This document shows positions 62,192 through 64,000 of a stretch of 64,000 bases of DNA, one piece after another. Source of the stretch: Enterobacter sp. Ag1 (GTDB lineage: Bacteria > Pseudomonadota > Gammaproteobacteria > Enterobacterales > Enterobacteriaceae); the NCBI GenBank assembly GCA_000277545.1, contig AKXM01000003.1:62022-126021 (forward strand), read 5' to 3'. Each line of letters opens with the position of its first letter. The first letter of the stretch is position 1. Under the pieces are notes generated by a model that saw nothing but the letters and a program-made list of their open reading frames with translations, did not search any database and was not told where the DNA came from. The position numbers were made by a program, and so were the translations under genes.

Positions 62192-63025
62192 ATGCAGCGC
62201 ATACTTCTGATTATGGCGGTGTTTTTATTAAGTGGTTGTTTAACGGCTCCGCCAAAAGAGGCCGCCAAACCAACGTTATTACCGCGCGCGCAAAGCTATC
62301 TCGACCTGACGCATTTGCCGGAAGCAAAAGGGAAGCTTTATGTCTCGGTGTATAACATTCAGGACGAAACGGGCCAGTTCAAGCCCTATCCTGCCAGCAA
62401 CTTTTCTACCGCCGTACCGCAGAGCGCGACGTCTATGCTGGTCACGGCATTGAAGGATTCCCGCTGGTTTATCCCCCTTGAACGCCAGGGGCTGCAAAAC
62501 CTGCTTAACGAACGCAAAATTATTCGTGCCGCCCAGGAAAATGGCACCGTGGCCGATAATAACCGCGCCCCGCTGCACTCTCTGATGGCGGCCAATGTGA
62601 TGATTGAAGGCTCGATCATTGGCTACGAGAGTAACGTCAAGTCGGGTGGCGCGGGCGCTCGCTACTTTGGCATTGGGGCCGACACGCAGTACCAGCTTGA
62701 TCAAATTGCCGTTAATTTAAGGGTGGTGGACGTCAGCACCGGCGAAGTTATGTCGTCCGTCAACACCAGCAAAACGATCCTGTCATACGAGGTGCAAGCC
62801 GGCGTCTTCCGGTTTATTGATTATCAGCGTCTGCTGGAAGGTGAAGTGGGCTATACCAGCAACGAGCCGGTCATGCTGTGCCTGATGTCCGCCATTGAAA
62901 CGGGGGTCATCTATCTGGTCAACGACGGTATCGACCGGGGACTCTGGGATCTACAGAACCCGGCCGATATTAACAATCCGGTGCTGGTGAAATACAAACA
63001 GCTCTCAACGCCGCCCGCTTCATGA
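62192..63025 (+). CDS. csgG: Curli secretion channel lipoprotein CsgG
   Basis: 277-residue outer-membrane nonameric channel for curli subunits, same length as E. coli. Lipobox LLSGC (Cys about 16) follows the signal MQRILLIMAVFLLSGC. PYPASNFSTAVPQSATSMLV (containing the channel-constriction residues Tyr/Asn/Phe) and RFIDYQRLLEGEVGYTSNEP are recognisable. It ends the csgDEFG operon before a bidirectional terminator. Confidence 0.97.
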   Translation: MQRILLIMAVFLLSGCLTAPPKEAAKPTLLPRAQSYLDLTHLPEAKGKLYVSVYNIQDETGQFKPYPASNFSTAVPQSATSMLVTALKDSRWFIPLERQGLQNLLNERKIIRAAQENGTVADNNRAPLHSLMAANVMIEGSIIGYESNVKSGGAGARYFGIGADTQYQLDQIAVNLRVVDVSTGEVMSSVNTSKTILSYEVQAGVFRFIDYQRLLEGEVGYTSNEPVMLCLMSAIETGVIYLVNDGIDRGLWDLQNPADINNPVLVKYKQLSTPPAS

Positions 63026-63042
63026 GGCTCTGTGCATCGATA

Positions 63043-63068
63043 AAAAAACCAGCTTTCGCTGGTTTTTT
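63043..63068. terminator. Bidirectional terminator between csgG and ycdZ
   Basis: 11-bp repeat AAAAAACCAGC / GCTGGTTTTTT with a TTTC loop between converging genes; its edge meets the ycdZ stop. Confidence 0.92.
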
Positions 63069-63556
63069 TATTCGCTTAGCAATGAGCTGGCTTTCGGTTT
63101 TGGCTTGTCCCGCCGGGCAGCGAGCCACAACCCACTGTTTTTCATGGCAAAGCCAAACATCAGGCCTAAAAGCAACGAAGGTACAACGTTGTGCCACTCA
63201 CCCTGATTGGCAAAGGTTGCACAGGCGCCGATAAACGTCCCGGGGACAAACGAGAGCAAAATATGGCGCGCCTGAATACACATCAGGAAGGCGACTACGC
63301 CGGTCATGATGTAGCCCAGGATTTCCGCCTGCGGCGCCAGCGCGCTGCCGTGAATAATTACCAGCGCCCACAGCACGCCGCTGCACAGCGTACACAGGGA
63401 AATAAAAAGCCCCTTCATACCGCCCTGCGGACAGGCAAAATAAGCGGTACAGCCGAGGAAACCGGCCCAGCCCAGCAGGCCGAGGCTCACCGCCACCCAG
63501 CCCCAAAGGCCGGAGAGAATACCGGTGGTGATTGCTAATGGAATAAGTGTCTTCAT
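63068..63556 (-). CDS. ycdZ: DUF1097 membrane protein YcdZ
   Basis: 162-residue inner-membrane protein with about five or six hydrophobic segments (for example TTGILSGLWGWVAVSLGLLG and LLSFVPGTFIGACATF), same family and size as E. coli YcdZ (163). Function unknown; the E. coli gene also sits next to csgG. The rest of the gap to ycdY (63557-63659) shows no gene. Confidence 0.93.
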   Translation of the reverse strand: MKTLIPLAITTGILSGLWGWVAVSLGLLGWAGFLGCTAYFACPQGGMKGLFISLCTLCSGVLWALVIIHGSALAPQAEILGYIMTGVVAFLMCIQARHILLSFVPGTFIGACATFANQGEWHNVVPSLLLGLMFGFAMKNSGLWLAARRDKPKPKASSLLSE

Positions 63557-63659
63557 GGCGCCGTATCATAGCAGAGGCCGGGCCAACCACTACGATCTGG
63601 CGCACGTTTTTTGCAAATAAGAAATCAGCGTTACATTTTAATTGTGATTAACATCACAA

Positions 63660-64000
63660 TTACTCATCCTCTGATTCCTGCAGCTCATCGCGCATGGCCT
63701 GCAGCGCCTCACGGCTGATCGCCGCCAGCGTGCGGTAGAATGGCGTTGTGGCATGGGCTTCAACTTTGCCCAGGAAAGTCCCGCACCACGGCATCAGGTA
63801 GTCATCAAACAGCGTCACCTGCGCTTCAAACTCATCTTCATGAGACTGGTCTTCAAGCCACGAGGCCGCCAGCAATAGCGTCCCAAAATGATCGGCCGGG
63901 GACTCACCCAGCGGCATGCCACGCTGCTTCAGGAACTGGCGCACTTCGCCTTCATCGCTCCCCTCTTCCCAGGCGGAACGGAATGGCGGCACGCTGCATT
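63660..64000 (-). CDS. ycdY: TorD-family chaperone YcdY (5'-truncated by window edge)
   Basis: C-terminal 113 residues or so of a TorD/DmsD-type chaperone. The visible part matches E. coli YcdY: PPFRSAWEEGSDEGEVRQFL, then FGTLLLAASWLEDQSHEDEF and GTFLGKVEAHATTPFYRTLA. In E. coli YcdY helps mature the zinc enzyme YcdX and affects swarming. The start lies beyond base 64000; the GTG near 63992 is internal. Confidence 0.93.
   Translation of the reverse strand, partial: CSVPPFRSAWEEGSDEGEVRQFLKQRGMPLGESPADHFGTLLLAASWLEDQSHEDEFEAQVTLFDDYLMPWCGTFLGKVEAHATTPFYRTLAAISREALQAMRDELQESEDE

Overview
The window is chromosomal DNA of a motile, curli-forming member of the Enterobacteriaceae. Evidence is the E. 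coli-like gene order from ptsG to ycdY, read in the opposite orientation to the E. coli map, and the presence of family-restricted small genes (bssS, mysB, yceK, yceO, ymdA). The genus cannot be fixed from the sequence alone. Three departures from E. coli order are visible: a yeaR/yeaR-like/yoaG operon between rne and flgL, no grxB between mdtH and yceB, and a siderophore-uptake block plus an orphan LolA-like gene between ymdB and ymdA where clsC is absent. || Layout. 1-11.7 kb (minus strand): truncated ptsG with Mlc and SgrS control sites, tatD, holB, tmk, mltG, pabC, then the fatty-acid and phospholipid cluster fabF-acpP-fabG-fabD-fabH-plsX-rpmF-yceD. 11.9-17.4 kb: yceF, rluC and rne with its long autoregulatory leader. 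17.5-18.4 kb: a nitrosative-stress-type operon of two DUF1971 cupins and YoaG behind an NsrR-like palindrome. 18.5-30.0 kb: the flg cluster, flgB-to-flgL on the minus strand and flgAMN on the plus strand, with two textbook sigma-28 promoters. 30.1-36.6 kb: an uncharacterised cold-shock-domain protein, murJ, the rimJ-yceH-mviM operon, mdtH and yceB. 36.7-45.8 kb: pyrC with its start-switch leader, dinI with a LexA box, bssS, solA, yceO, yceJ-yceI, trhO, lpxL, mdtG, mysB and yceK. 45.9-51.4 kb: opgH/opgG and divergent opgC for periplasmic glucans. 51.5-58.5 kb: ymdB, a TonB-dependent receptor, FhuB-like permease, FhuD-like binding protein with Fur-type boxes, LolA-like protein and ymdA. 58.6-63.0 kb: csgBAC and csgDEFG around a 779-bp regulatory region. 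63.1-64 kb: ycdZ and truncated ycdY. || How the genes work together. The left third makes and modifies acyl chains (ACP, Fab enzymes, PlsX) beside translation and RNA-decay functions; lpxL later uses acyl-ACP for lipid A. The flg genes build the flagellar rod, hook and junction, with FlgM timing late genes. The csg genes build and export curli, normally controlled opposite to motility. opgGHC supplies osmoregulated glucans. The iron block should import hydroxamate siderophores but has no ATPase in this window, so it must borrow one. || No gene in the window is clearly broken, and no insertion sequence, integrase, CRISPR array, tRNA or rRNA gene was recognised. Most of the window is ordinary core genome. 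The points most worth a second look are the iron/LolA insertion in the curli neighbourhood, the cold-shock-domain protein beside flgN, the CsgA that lacks the usual Gly-rich secretion segment, and the duplicated yeaR operon.
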